Positions 16,730 to 25,769 are shown, numbered from the stretch's first letter. The stretch: 64,000 nucleotides of DNA from Bacteroidales bacterium (GCA_031275085.1 JAISPG010000018.1:1-64000); one strand, 5' to 3'. Made by a program: numbers and translations. Notes: a model not told the origin generated them from the sequence alone.

Positions 16730-18076
16730 ATGAAATATCCTTTTTTAGAAAAACGCAATATTTTTGTGATTCCAGTAGGCGATTATTTTTCAAACTCTCC
16801 AGAGGCTTGTTTTTTGGTTTATTCTCCATTAGGAAATATTTTCTTTTTAGCATTACCATCGCAAGTGGAAAAATTAGAAACTCAAGCAATGTATAATGAA
16901 ACAGATAAACTTCTTGATGTTTTAAGTAATTATTCTCCTTTAGAAGAAAGAAATCCATATGGAGTAAGTTATGATGCTACTTCTACATTTTATATACTTT
17001 TGAATGAAAAATGCAATTTTCATTGTAAATATTGTTATTCGGCAGAAGGTCGTTCTAATGAAGAACTATCAATAGAACAAATCTATACAGCTCTTAAATA
17101 TTTCCTGTCAAGTGAAAGAAATGCACCAAAAACAAAAACGATAATGTTTATGGGCGGGGGCGAGCCGACACTTTCCTGGCATTTAGTAGAACAAGCAACG
17201 TTATTTGCAGAAAAACAAGCACTTGAAAACAATATTATATTAAAGAAACAATTGAGTACTAACGGTTCTGTATTAACGCAGCAAATGCTTGATTTTTATA
17301 AATCACATAATTTCGAGTTACAATTTTCTTTTGATGTAATACCTGAAGTTCAAAATGAACAAAGGGGACAGTTTGACAAAGTTTCGACTAATCTAAAACG
17401 ATTGGGAGAAGAAGGGGTGAAATGCAGAATACGTTCGACCGTCACTAATTTGAATGTAGAAAGAATGATGGAAATGGTTGAATTGTGTCATGGAGAATAT
17501 CCGAATGTAAAACATTTAACATGTGAACATGTAGTAGATCCTGATTTCTTTTCAACTACAGAAATAGTAACAAATTTTTATAATCAATATTTTGATTCAT
17601 TTATTGAAGCACGAACATCAGCCGATAAATATAACATTGAATTATTTTCGACATCATCAGGGACAATAAGAGCATTACGCGATAGATTTTGTTTTAACTT
17701 ATATTGTATTACTCCTTATGGAAGTTTGACTACTTGCCCAAACATATCTTCTCCAAATGAAAAAGGCTATGAAGATGCTGTTTTCGGACAAGTAAATAAT
17801 AACGAGATTGTTTTTAACGACAAATCGTACAAAAGACTAACAGATGGCAATATATCAACATATCCTGACTGTAAAGAATGTTGGGCTAAGTGGAATTGTG
17901 GAGGTGGTTGCCCTAATCAACGCCGTGTTTACGAGCCTCATATTTTTAACGAAATCTGTGTTTTTATGAAACGCATGTTACGACACAATCTAATACACGA
18001 ATTGGCCGAAAAACATAAAAAGACGACAGGTAAAAATTTCTTTGAAGATATTACCAATACTTTAAAAAAACAATAA
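16730..18076 (+). CDS. Radical SAM/SPASM peptide maturase 1
   Basis: This 448-residue enzyme has three parts. An N-terminal domain (1-90) contains the stretch FLVYSPLGNIFFLAL. The radical SAM core has C95-x3-C99-x2-C102 (CNFHCKYC), which binds the catalytic 4Fe-4S cluster, and GGGEP near residue 145 for SAM binding. The C-terminal SPASM region has C381-x2-C384-x5-C390-x3-C394 for auxiliary clusters. SPASM enzymes of this type form thioether or carbon-carbon links in peptides. The N-terminal part could bind the leader, by analogy with RRE domains, but this is inferred. It lies 75 bases after the Cys-rich peptide gene and overlaps the next maturase by 1 base. Confidence 0.88.
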   Translation: MKYPFLEKRNIFVIPVGDYFSNSPEACFLVYSPLGNIFFLALPSQVEKLETQAMYNETDKLLDVLSNYSPLEERNPYGVSYDATSTFYILLNEKCNFHCKYCYSAEGRSNEELSIEQIYTALKYFLSSERNAPKTKTIMFMGGGEPTLSWHLVEQATLFAEKQALENNIILKKQLSTNGSVLTQQMLDFYKSHNFELQFSFDVIPEVQNEQRGQFDKVSTNLKRLGEEGVKCRIRSTVTNLNVERMMEMVELCHGEYPNVKHLTCEHVVDPDFFSTTEIVTNFYNQYFDSFIEARTSADKYNIELFSTSSGTIRALRDRFCFNLYCITPYGSLTTCPNISSPNEKGYEDAVFGQVNNNEIVFNDKSYKRLTDGNISTYPDCKECWAKWNCGGGCPNQRRVYEPHIFNEICVFMKRMLRHNLIHELAEKHKKTTGKNFFEDITNTLKKQ

Positions 18077-19443
18077 TGGATTTTAATTTACTTTTTGAGA
18101 ATAATATATATACAATACCGGCAGGCGACATATGGAATGTTGCAAAAAATCGGCTATATTTTGTTTACTCACCTTTGAGTGGACATATTTTACTTGTAAG
18201 CCATGAAGAACTCATAAATATAGAAAATATATGTCGGGGAAAATGTGTTGGGACTGAAGTGCAAAATAATTTACTGAGGCTATTGAAAGGGCAGCAAAAT
18301 CAATATATATTTGAAATACCAAACTCTTCAGATGATGTTTATGAAATAGATATATTGTCTAATTTTAAATGTAATTTTAACTGTTCATATTGTTATTCTG
18401 CAGCGGGTCGTTCCTCGAAAGAAGTTGATTTCGAAAATATTGAAGTTATTATTGATTACTTATTTTTTTCGGGACATCCTCAAAAAAGACCGTATAAAAT
18501 AAATTTTTCGGGAGGAGGAGAACCTTTGTTGAGTTTTCCATTGATAAAAAAAACAATTGATTATATTGATGAAAAAGCAAAAGAAACTTCTTATCGGTAT
18601 AGTTATGGACTGGTAACAAATGGCAGCTTATTGAACTCTGATATTATAGATTATATCAAGGAGAAAAAAATCAATCTTGTTGTGTCATTTGAAGTATTAC
18701 AGGAACTTCAGGATTTGGAACGTGGAAATTATCATAGCGTTGCCAGCAACATCGATTTGTTACTTCAAAAAGATTGTCCTTTTGGTATCAGGGCAACTAT
18801 TACTCCCGAAAGCGTTCCTAAAATGGGATTAATGGTAAAGGAATTAGCTACCCGTTTTCCTAAACTTGGGGCAATTGTTTTTGATACAGTCTTATCTGCT
18901 GATATATTCAGAACGCCAAAGCAATTAAACAATTATTATGATCAATATTCATTTGAGTATTGGTCTGCAAAAAAATTAGGTAAAGAAATTGGTGTGAAAG
19001 TATTATGCAATTCGATGGAGCCAACGAGCATATTACGAACTCGTACTTGCCAGGGTAAAATAGTACTTACTCCCGATGGGGCAATATCTTCTTGTGCACG
19101 GGTTTCTTCCCCACAGGAGGATTTGTATGATAAGTTTATATATGGAGAAATTAAAAATAGAAAATTAGAGATAGATGAAATAAAGTTTTCTAATATAATG
19201 TCGGAAAACAATATTAATAACCGCAAAGAATGTCAAGAGTGCTATGCCCGTTGGAATTGTGGAGGAGGATGTTGGTTGTTTTCGCAATCTTTTTCAAATG
19301 AATTCGAAGAACCATTTTGCAACTTCACAAGAAAAGCTCTGAAAAAAAATCTTTATGAAATTCTCAATGAAAGACATAATGCAGCAAAAAAAGAAAGTTT
19401 ATGGGATTCTATAAATGCACAAATACAAGCAAAAAATATATAA
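18076..19443 (+). CDS. Radical SAM/SPASM peptide maturase 2
   Basis: This 455-residue paralog of the preceding enzyme has the same layout. Its N-terminal domain contains FVYSPLSGHILLVS. The radical SAM motif is C99-x3-C103-x2-C106 (CNFNCSYC), followed by SGGGEP, and the SPASM cysteines are C386-x2-C389-x5-C395-x3-C399. The shared N-terminal domain and the identical Cys spacing show an old duplication, but the sequences are clearly diverged, so they probably catalyse different steps or act as a pair on one substrate. The start ATG overlaps the stop of maturase 1 (TAATG), indicating translational coupling. I expect it to act in the cytoplasm on the upstream Cys-rich peptide. Confidence 0.87.
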   Translation: MDFNLLFENNIYTIPAGDIWNVAKNRLYFVYSPLSGHILLVSHEELINIENICRGKCVGTEVQNNLLRLLKGQQNQYIFEIPNSSDDVYEIDILSNFKCNFNCSYCYSAAGRSSKEVDFENIEVIIDYLFFSGHPQKRPYKINFSGGGEPLLSFPLIKKTIDYIDEKAKETSYRYSYGLVTNGSLLNSDIIDYIKEKKINLVVSFEVLQELQDLERGNYHSVASNIDLLLQKDCPFGIRATITPESVPKMGLMVKELATRFPKLGAIVFDTVLSADIFRTPKQLNNYYDQYSFEYWSAKKLGKEIGVKVLCNSMEPTSILRTRTCQGKIVLTPDGAISSCARVSSPQEDLYDKFIYGEIKNRKLEIDEIKFSNIMSENNINNRKECQECYARWNCGGGCWLFSQSFSNEFEEPFCNFTRKALKKNLYEILNERHNAAKKESLWDSINAQIQAKNI

Positions 19444-19494
19444 TAAATTTTTAATGTATATAGTATTTTTGTTCAGATAACGTAATTTATATAT

Positions 19495-20829
19495 ATGACC
19501 AAATTGAATATTTTACTTGTAATTCCACGTTATGAAACATACGGAGGAAATGGAAAATATGTGATGCCATTAGGTATCTTATATGTCTCGTCTTACCTCA
19601 AAAAATCAAATATTGCAAATGTATATACATTGAATATGAACCACCACGAAGGTTCGGAAGAAGAAATATTAAAATATTATTTTAAAACATTCAATATTCA
19701 AATATTGGGAATTGGCGGACTTTCAGGAGAATTTGCTGATATTAACAGAATTGCACGACTAACAAAAACAATAAATTCGCAGATAAAAATAATTGTTGGT
19801 GGTGGTGTTATCACTGCAGATGCAGAGACAGCGATGCAAGCTTTCGGGATTGCAGATTTTGGAGTGATTGGAGAAGGAGAAATAACCATTATTGAGTTAT
19901 TGAAAGCTATAAACAATGAAGTTCCGATTGAAGAAATTTCAGGATTAATTTTTTTAAAGAATGGAAATTTTATAAAGACAGAAGCAAGAAAAGAAATAGA
20001 AAACCTTGACATACTTCCTTTTCCTGATTACGAAGGGTTTAATTACAAAGAATATCTTGAAACAAATCCCGATATGAGTGATGAAGGGAAAAAATATACT
20101 CAAGTATCAATAATCGGTGGACGTTCCTGTAAATATAATTGTACATTTTGTTTTCATCCATCTGGTAGTACATATCGTCAGCGTTCTTTAGATTCTATTT
20201 TTAAAGAAATTGATTATCTAACATCAAATTATGAAATTTCTTATATTGCTCTAAGAGAAGAACTATTTGCAACAGATAATCAACGGGTAATCGAATTTTG
20301 TAATCGGATATGCCATTATGATTTCGACTGGTCAATTCAGCTCCGGGTTGATAGTATTAATTCCGAATTAGTTGACATTTTAAGAAATACTAGATGCAGG
20401 TATGTTTTTGTTGGCATAGAAAGCGCTCATGACACAGTTTTGAAAAGTATGAGGAAAGGAATAAATTTGCAACAAATTGAGTACGCCCTAAATCTTTTAT
20501 CAGAAGCTGGATTAAATAGCCGCTCAGGAATTATATTTGGAGATAAAGCAGAAACATTTGAGACTGTGATGTGGACATATAATTGGTATAAAAATAACAA
20601 ATCAAATTACCGTATGTTTCTTGATATGATTATTGCATTCCCTGGTTCTAAACTCTATATTGATGCTTGTCAAAATGGAATTATTCCCGACACAGTTCAA
20701 TTTTTAAAAGATGGTTGCCCTATTGTAAATACTTCCAGACTTAATGATGTCGAATTTGATAAATTGATAAAACTGGTCGAGAAAGAAAACCATAGAACAT
20801 ATACAGTTAAGAAGTACATTAATAACTGA
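19495..20829 (+). CDS. Cobalamin-dependent-type radical SAM enzyme
   Basis: This 444-residue protein belongs to the B12-binding-domain radical SAM class. Residues 1-140 form a Rossmann-like cobalamin domain (LNILLVIPRYETYGG, then GGGVITADAE and GEGEITIIELLKA). It lacks the DxHxxG motif, which is usual for this class. The radical SAM motif is C212-x3-C216-x2-C219 (CKYNCTFC). Such enzymes methylate unactivated carbons or catalyse ring formation. In this context C-methylation of a peptide is likely, but other reactions cannot be excluded from the sequence. It starts 51 bases after maturase 2 and ends 8 bases before the next radical SAM gene. Confidence 0.85.
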   Translation: MTKLNILLVIPRYETYGGNGKYVMPLGILYVSSYLKKSNIANVYTLNMNHHEGSEEEILKYYFKTFNIQILGIGGLSGEFADINRIARLTKTINSQIKIIVGGGVITADAETAMQAFGIADFGVIGEGEITIIELLKAINNEVPIEEISGLIFLKNGNFIKTEARKEIENLDILPFPDYEGFNYKEYLETNPDMSDEGKKYTQVSIIGGRSCKYNCTFCFHPSGSTYRQRSLDSIFKEIDYLTSNYEISYIALREELFATDNQRVIEFCNRICHYDFDWSIQLRVDSINSELVDILRNTRCRYVFVGIESAHDTVLKSMRKGINLQQIEYALNLLSEAGLNSRSGIIFGDKAETFETVMWTYNWYKNNKSNYRMFLDMIIAFPGSKLYIDACQNGIIPDTVQFLKDGCPIVNTSRLNDVEFDKLIKLVEKENHRTYTVKKYINN

Positions 20830-20837
20830 TTTATTGT

Positions 20838-22190
20838 ATGCGTTACATTTTAAAGGATAATTATATATTACGAGGTTGGATTGACAATCCATTCGGTGTT
20901 GTGGATATAAATACCGGGAAAAAATATTTTTTCACTTGTTCCGAATATGATGTTTTATTACATTGTAATGGAGAGAATTACATTAACAATGATAGCTATA
21001 TAAAACAATTATATGCAAGAGGGTTTGTTGGAATTGCTGATTCTAATAAAACGATAACAGAGTATCAAATGTATAAATCATATAAGTGTAATAATTATCA
21101 AACAGCAGAAATCGTACTTACCAATACATGTAATTATAAATGCCGTCATTGTTATATCTCAACTCCAAATGTAAAGAAGAAAGAATTATCTACAGGCGAA
21201 TGGTTTAATGTAATTAATCAACTTGTTGAGACAGGAATATTTCAAGTTGAATTAACGGGGGGAGAATGTCTTTTGAGGAAAGATTTTTTTCAAATAATAG
21301 ATCAATTAATACAATGTAATATTAGTATTGTAGCCATTCTTTCAAACGGATCGTTTATTTCAAGCAAGATTCTTTATGAATTTGAAAAGCGAGGTATAAA
21401 ACCTGCTTTTCAGATAAGTTTCGATGGAACAGAAGGCAATCATAATTGGTTAAGAAATTCATTAGATGCTGAAAAAAAAACTATTCGGAGCATTAAGTTA
21501 TTAAGAAAATATGGATTCTCTGTATTTGTAACAATGACAATGCATAAAGGCAATAAAGATTCATTACGTGAAACCGTATTATTATTGGGGAAACTGGACA
21601 TTGAACAACTTTATGTCGGCTATGTAACAGAAATGGGAGAATGGCTTAATCAAAATAAAACTTATAGAATGAACAGTAGTGAATATTATGATAGTTTTCT
21701 CGAATACATTCCATATTATAAAACAGATAAAATGCCTGTAAATATTCAACTTGGAGGAATATTTAAATATATGAGACATTCCGGAAAATATAATATTCCT
21801 ATGAAATTAAATAAAGGAGAGATAATGGGCAGAAAGAATGTTTGCAATATTTCTGCAGGAAAAATATATATAACAGCTAATGGTTCAGTATTACCTTGTC
21901 CTATATTTACAGGAACGGAAGTTGGCAAAAATATGCCTAATGTTTTTTCTATTTCTTTAAATGAGATTTTGACTGATTCTAATTATTTACAACAAGCAAA
22001 ATGCACTTATGACGATTTGAAAGAAGGGCAAACTCAATGTTATAAATGTTCGTTTCTTTACGAATGCGGAGGAAAATGTCATGTCGGAAATTGGCAGAAT
22101 GAACGTCAGTTTCTCATTGAGAAAGAAATGTCCTGCTCCTTTTTTAAAGGAGGATATGAAACTAAGATACAACAGGCTTGGGAAATGTAA
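20838..22190 (+). CDS. Radical SAM/SPASM maturase 3
   Basis: This 450-residue SPASM enzyme differs from maturases 1 and 2. Its N-terminal part (1-90) contains DNPFGVVDINTGKKYFF and a winged-helix-like stretch. The cluster motif is C98-x3-C102-x2-C105 (CNYKCRHC), followed by ELTGGECLLRKDF. The C-terminal cysteines are C401-x2-C404-x5-C410-x3-C414. The GGE-C-LLRKDF form of the SAM motif resembles PqqE/heme-d1-type (Nir) and other peptide-tailoring enzymes. It starts 8 bases after the cobalamin-type gene, in the same operon. Four radical SAM enzymes for one peptide suggest several modification types. Confidence 0.85.
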   Translation: MRYILKDNYILRGWIDNPFGVVDINTGKKYFFTCSEYDVLLHCNGENYINNDSYIKQLYARGFVGIADSNKTITEYQMYKSYKCNNYQTAEIVLTNTCNYKCRHCYISTPNVKKKELSTGEWFNVINQLVETGIFQVELTGGECLLRKDFFQIIDQLIQCNISIVAILSNGSFISSKILYEFEKRGIKPAFQISFDGTEGNHNWLRNSLDAEKKTIRSIKLLRKYGFSVFVTMTMHKGNKDSLRETVLLLGKLDIEQLYVGYVTEMGEWLNQNKTYRMNSSEYYDSFLEYIPYYKTDKMPVNIQLGGIFKYMRHSGKYNIPMKLNKGEIMGRKNVCNISAGKIYITANGSVLPCPIFTGTEVGKNMPNVFSISLNEILTDSNYLQQAKCTYDDLKEGQTQCYKCSFLYECGGKCHVGNWQNERQFLIEKEMSCSFFKGGYETKIQQAWEM

Positions 22191-22306
22191 TTTAATATTA
22201 AATTTTATGAAGAAATAAATATTTGATAAAAATGCGGAAGATAATTTGAAATCTTTATTTAGCATTTCTTCTTATTTGTAACAGTTGGAAATATTTTAGA
22301 TTAGAT

Positions 22307-22363
22307 ATGAAAACAGTTGGGTTTGGTAATATTTATGGAACTTTCATGCCAGGGATAAATTAG
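22307..22363 (+). CDS. 18-codon ORF coupled to the formyltransferase gene
   Basis: A small ORF beginning MKTVGFGNIYG and ending FMPGIN stops at TAG (22361-22363), whose last base is the first base of the GTG start of the formyltransferase. This arrangement is typical of translational coupling. The peptide has no Cys. It could be a leader that couples translation, a second small peptide product, or chance. It lies 116 bases after maturase 3. Confidence 0.35.
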   Translation: MKTVGFGNIYGTFMPGIN

Positions 22364-23193
22364 TGGAAAAGAAAAGTGTAATAATTATAACGAATGGATA
22401 TTCTTCATTTATCTCCAATCTTCATACAGCCAGGATTGTGGAGATAATTGGCGTATTAGATTGTGCTGGAGATAAAAAACTTGAAAATTATGTACATGGA
22501 AAAAATATTCCATATAAAACATTAATCCAACAAGATAAAGAATTACAAAAATGGATTAAAGAAAAAAACGTTTCTCTTATCATTGTTTATAAAATGCCTT
22601 TCTTATTAAAAAAAGAGGTTTATTCTATTCCAAAATATGGCTCGATAAATATCCACCCGTCATTATTGCCTCAATACCGTGGACCTAATCCTTGGTTTTG
22701 GATTTATTTCAATATGGAAAAAGAAAGTGGTGTGACAATTCATAGAATTGATGAAAGGGAAGATCACGGAGAAGTTCTTGCTCAAACGAAATTTGATATT
22801 AAATTGGGTGTTAATTTAAAAGAATTACAATCTATAGTAGAAATAAAGAGTATTTTCTTATTAAAAGAATTATTGCCTAAAATAGAAACAATAAAAGGGA
22901 AGTCTCAAGATTCTTATTTTTCAAGTTTTAAAGCATATAATGTTGCTAATTATAAATTAATAATTGATATTAATAAGATTGACGTTGCCAATCTATGGCA
23001 CTTATTAAGAGGTTTTCCTTGGCTTATACCAATATTATATTCCAACTTTAAACATAAAGGAAAATATAAGATAAAAAGTTATGTAAATAATATCTTTGAA
23101 AATGAAAATATTGGAAATGTAAAAGAAGATGAATCAAATATATTTTTATATTGCAAAAATGGCATTATTGAAGTTCAAAAATATAGGAAATGA
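22363..23193 (+). CDS. Formyltransferase-like enzyme of the peptide cluster
   Basis: This 276-residue protein matches the formyltransferase N-domain family (methionyl-tRNA formyltransferase, GART, UDP-formyltransferases). The catalytic triad is visible: N96 and H98 in NIHPSLLPQYRG, and D134 in EDHGE, 36 residues apart, the spacing of E. coli Fmt. The C-terminal part is short. It is unlikely to be the housekeeping Fmt, because it lacks a recognisable tRNA-binding C-domain and lies at the end of the radical SAM operon. I infer formylation of an amine or hydroxylamine in the peptide product, from 10-formyl-tetrahydrofolate. The GTG start is supported by the overlap with the preceding small ORF, and AGGGA lies about 9 bases upstream. 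Confidence 0.75.
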   Translation: MEKKSVIIITNGYSSFISNLHTARIVEIIGVLDCAGDKKLENYVHGKNIPYKTLIQQDKELQKWIKEKNVSLIIVYKMPFLLKKEVYSIPKYGSINIHPSLLPQYRGPNPWFWIYFNMEKESGVTIHRIDEREDHGEVLAQTKFDIKLGVNLKELQSIVEIKSIFLLKELLPKIETIKGKSQDSYFSSFKAYNVANYKLIIDINKIDVANLWHLLRGFPWLIPILYSNFKHKGKYKIKSYVNNIFENENIGNVKEDESNIFLYCKNGIIEVQKYRK

Positions 23194-23440
23194 AAATTTC
23201 TAAACAAAAATAAACTACTGCTAATAATCTATTAGTTGTTTGAGTGAAATAAAATCAATGTTAATTTTTATTTTTTTGTATTAAAGTAGGAATTAACAGA
23301 CTAATTGACTCATAATAATTAACATATCTAAATTTTATAGATTCCTGTTTACTTTAGAAATAGCATACCTCCTGAATAATCGTATAAAATATCAATTCAT
23401 AAAATGTTGTGCTGGTGAATACAGGTAAAAAAATAAAAAA

Positions 23441-23472
23441 ATTGCATAATATTTTTTTTATTTCTACGTTTG
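23441..23472 (+). promoter_or_regulatory. Promoter of the tetR-oxidoreductase operon
   Basis: ATTG (23441-23444), a 20-base spacer and TACGTTTG (23465-23472) fit the Bacteroidota consensus except for one base in the -33 box. Confidence 0.7.
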
Positions 23473-23488
23473 TTGAATAAATATTCAA
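23473..23488. promoter_or_regulatory. Probable TetR operator
   Basis: TTGAATA and TATTCAA form a perfect inverted repeat with a 2-base centre. It directly abuts the -7 box and covers the expected transcription start, 18 bases before the tetR ATG. This is the classic position for autorepression. Confidence 0.65.
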
Positions 23489-23506
23489 TCAATAGAAAAA
23501 TAATAT

Positions 23507-24142
23507 ATGCCGAAAACTAAAGAACAATTTGATGCTATGAAAATGGCAAGTATTGAAAATATTAGAGATGCCGGAGTAAAATTATTTGCAAAAAAAGGCT
23601 TGGCAGGAACCAGTATTAATGAAATAGCAAAAGAGGCAGGAATAAGTATCGGCTTGATGTACCACTATTATAAGTCAAAAGAAGAGCTGTATATAGAGTT
23701 AGTAAAATTTGCACTGACAACGGCAAATGAATTATTAAAACAATTATTGGAAACAAAAGATATGTCTCCAGGAAAAAAAATTGAGACGTTTACAAAAAAT
23801 ATGCTGGACGGCCTTAATAATGATGGTGATTCGGCTCCTTATTATTTTGCATTAATAGACCAGTCGTTACTTAGTAACAATATTTATAAGATAACCGGAA
23901 CAGATGAAAGTCTTGTCTTTGAATCTTATCATACACTTCAATTAATTATAAGAGAAGGACAAAGAACAGGAGATATAAAGAACGGAGATGCCCGGTCACT
24001 GACAACATTATATCTTTCTGCGATCCACGGATTATGTTTTTTTAAATTGACAACAGGAGATTATTTTTCACTTCCTGAATCTTCCTGGATAAATGAAATA
24101 TTAATCAACAAACAACAAATATTATGGAAAAGAAAAAAATAA
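23507..24142 (+). CDS. TetR-family transcriptional regulator
   Basis: This 211-residue regulator has an N-terminal helix-turn-helix (about residues 14-60: LFAKKGLAGTSINEIAKEAGISIGLMYHYYKSKEELY), typical of TetR proteins, followed by an all-helical ligand-binding domain. It overlaps the following oxidoreductase gene by 19 bases, so the two are co-transcribed. A palindrome on the promoter suggests that it represses its own operon until a ligand binds. The ligand is unknown; the neighbour suggests a hydrophobic compound such as a lipid or isoprenoid. Confidence 0.92.
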   Translation: MPKTKEQFDAMKMASIENIRDAGVKLFAKKGLAGTSINEIAKEAGISIGLMYHYYKSKEELYIELVKFALTTANELLKQLLETKDMSPGKKIETFTKNMLDGLNNDGDSAPYYFALIDQSLLSNNIYKITGTDESLVFESYHTLQLIIREGQRTGDIKNGDARSLTTLYLSAIHGLCFFKLTTGDYFSLPESSWINEILINKQQILWKRKK

Positions 24143-25626
24143 TTATCATTGGAGCCGGAATTTCAGGATTATCGGCAGGAATTCATGCTTTATTAAAAAA
24201 TTTTGATGTTGAGATATATGAATCTCATAACCTTGTTGGAGGACAATGTACCGCATGGCATCGTAAAGGCTATGATATAGATGGCTGTATCCATTGGCTT
24301 ACAGGTTCAAAAAAAGGTACATCTTTATATTCTGTTTGGGAGACCTGTGGGGCGTTATCCGGAGAAACTGAGATCGTTGATCACGATCCTATTTCTTCTT
24401 ATATTGACGAAAAAGGCGATATTTACTATCTGTACAGTGATATTCATAAAACGGAGGAAGAACTTATGAGAATATCACCCGAAGATAAAAAGGAAATAAA
24501 ACACTTTATCCATATAATAAGAGCATTTCAGGGTATGAATCCGCCAACTGAAAAGCCTGAAGAAATGATGAATAAATTTGATATGTTCAGATTTGCATTT
24601 CCATTCATTCTTAAAATGAAAAAAATGCAATTTGCAATGAGTCTTTCCGTAGCTGATTACGCAAAACGCTTTAAATCTCAAATCATTCGGAATTTGCTGT
24701 TAAGTTCTACTCCGAATATATTAGCTGCAAATGCAATGTTTTTTATGTTAGGTTTGCGTACGACCGGAGACGGAGGATGGGTACAGGGAGGTTCATTGCG
24801 ATTTGTTCAACGGATGCAGCAACGTTTCGGAGAATTAGGTGGAAAACTCTTTCTGAACAGTAATGTGAAAAATATAGTTATTGAGAATAATAAAGCAACC
24901 GGTATACGGCTCGGGAATAATGATACGTTGATTAAAGCTGACTATATAGTTCCTGCAATTGATATGTATGCACTTTTATATCAGTTACTGAACAATAAAT
25001 ACCGGATACCTTATTTTGAAGAGCGTTTTTCCGATTTTCTGAAATATCCGCTTATCTCAACAGTATTAGTATCTATTGGAGTAAAAACCAATCTTGGTCA
25101 TCGTCCGCACAGTATGAGTTTTAAGCCAAGCCGCGAAGTTATCATAGGCAATGTAACTCATTCTTTTATTACAGCTGAACATTTTGCATATGATCCTGCT
25201 TTTTCTCCTGACGGAAATACGCTGGTTGAGTTTTTGTTTCCGGATTTTAATTATGAATATTGGGAAAAATTACGGGAAAAGTCAAAAGAAGCATACAAAG
25301 AAGAAAAAAAACGTATAGGAGATTTATTGGTCTCTGAGTTGCAAAAAGTATATCCGGAAACTGAAGGAAAAATCGAACTTCTTGACGTAGCGACACCATT
25401 GACCTATAACAGATATTGTAATGCTTACAAAGGAGCATATATGTCTTTTCTTACTATTCCCGGAAATATGCAAAAAAATTATAAAGGAACAATTGACGGT
25501 ATTGATAACTTGTTTCTTGCAGGGCAGTGGGTTATGCCTGATGGTGGTTTGCCAACAGCAGCTCTGGCCGGAAAGTTTGCTGTACAAAGGATTTGTAAAT
25601 GTGAAAATATTAACATTAAATTCTAA
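24124..25626 (+). CDS. CrtI-like FAD-dependent oxidoreductase
   Basis: This 500-residue enzyme begins with the FAD-binding GAGISGLSAG motif (about 9-18) and the phytoene-desaturase-type stretch YESHNLVGGQCTAWHRKGY. Near the C-terminus NLFLAGQWVMPDGGLPTAALAG is the second conserved FAD contact. It belongs to the phytoene dehydrogenase/carotenoid isomerase superfamily, members of which oxidise or saturate isoprenoids and other lipids. No other carotenoid genes are nearby, so the substrate is unknown. It is under control of the TetR gene with which it overlaps. Confidence 0.85.
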   Translation: MEKKKIIIIGAGISGLSAGIHALLKNFDVEIYESHNLVGGQCTAWHRKGYDIDGCIHWLTGSKKGTSLYSVWETCGALSGETEIVDHDPISSYIDEKGDIYYLYSDIHKTEEELMRISPEDKKEIKHFIHIIRAFQGMNPPTEKPEEMMNKFDMFRFAFPFILKMKKMQFAMSLSVADYAKRFKSQIIRNLLLSSTPNILAANAMFFMLGLRTTGDGGWVQGGSLRFVQRMQQRFGELGGKLFLNSNVKNIVIENNKATGIRLGNNDTLIKADYIVPAIDMYALLYQLLNNKYRIPYFEERFSDFLKYPLISTVLVSIGVKTNLGHRPHSMSFKPSREVIIGNVTHSFITAEHFAYDPAFSPDGNTLVEFLFPDFNYEYWEKLREKSKEAYKEEKKRIGDLLVSELQKVYPETEGKIELLDVATPLTYNRYCNAYKGAYMSFLTIPGNMQKNYKGTIDGIDNLFLAGQWVMPDGGLPTAALAGKFAVQRICKCENINIKF

Positions 25627-25729
25627 ATTGTTATAACAGTACTAACCTTTATAACATTTTGCTGAATGCTTTCAGGTATTTTGTACATATTGTTCTAAAT
25701 ATTACAAAGTTTGCTTCTTGTTAAATTCT

Positions 25730-25769
25730 AAAAGATAATTTCAAAATTTTTTGGTTATCTTTTATTTTC
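25730..25769. terminator. Bidirectional terminator between convergent genes
   Basis: AAAAGATAA (25730-25738) pairs with TTATCTTTT (25755-25763) around a 16-base loop, with T-rich sequence on both sides. Confidence 0.55.

Larger units (their letters stand above)
23194..23506. other. Gap between the peptide cluster and the tetR gene
   Basis: AT-rich, with no credible gene. It contains the tetR promoter and operator (23441-23488) at its right end. I see no clear terminator for the peptide operon. Confidence 0.5.

Noticed and set aside
16560-16958. Minus-strand ORF opposite the peptide and the maturase start
   Set aside because: It is the antisense of two better-supported genes and shows no protein-like motifs.
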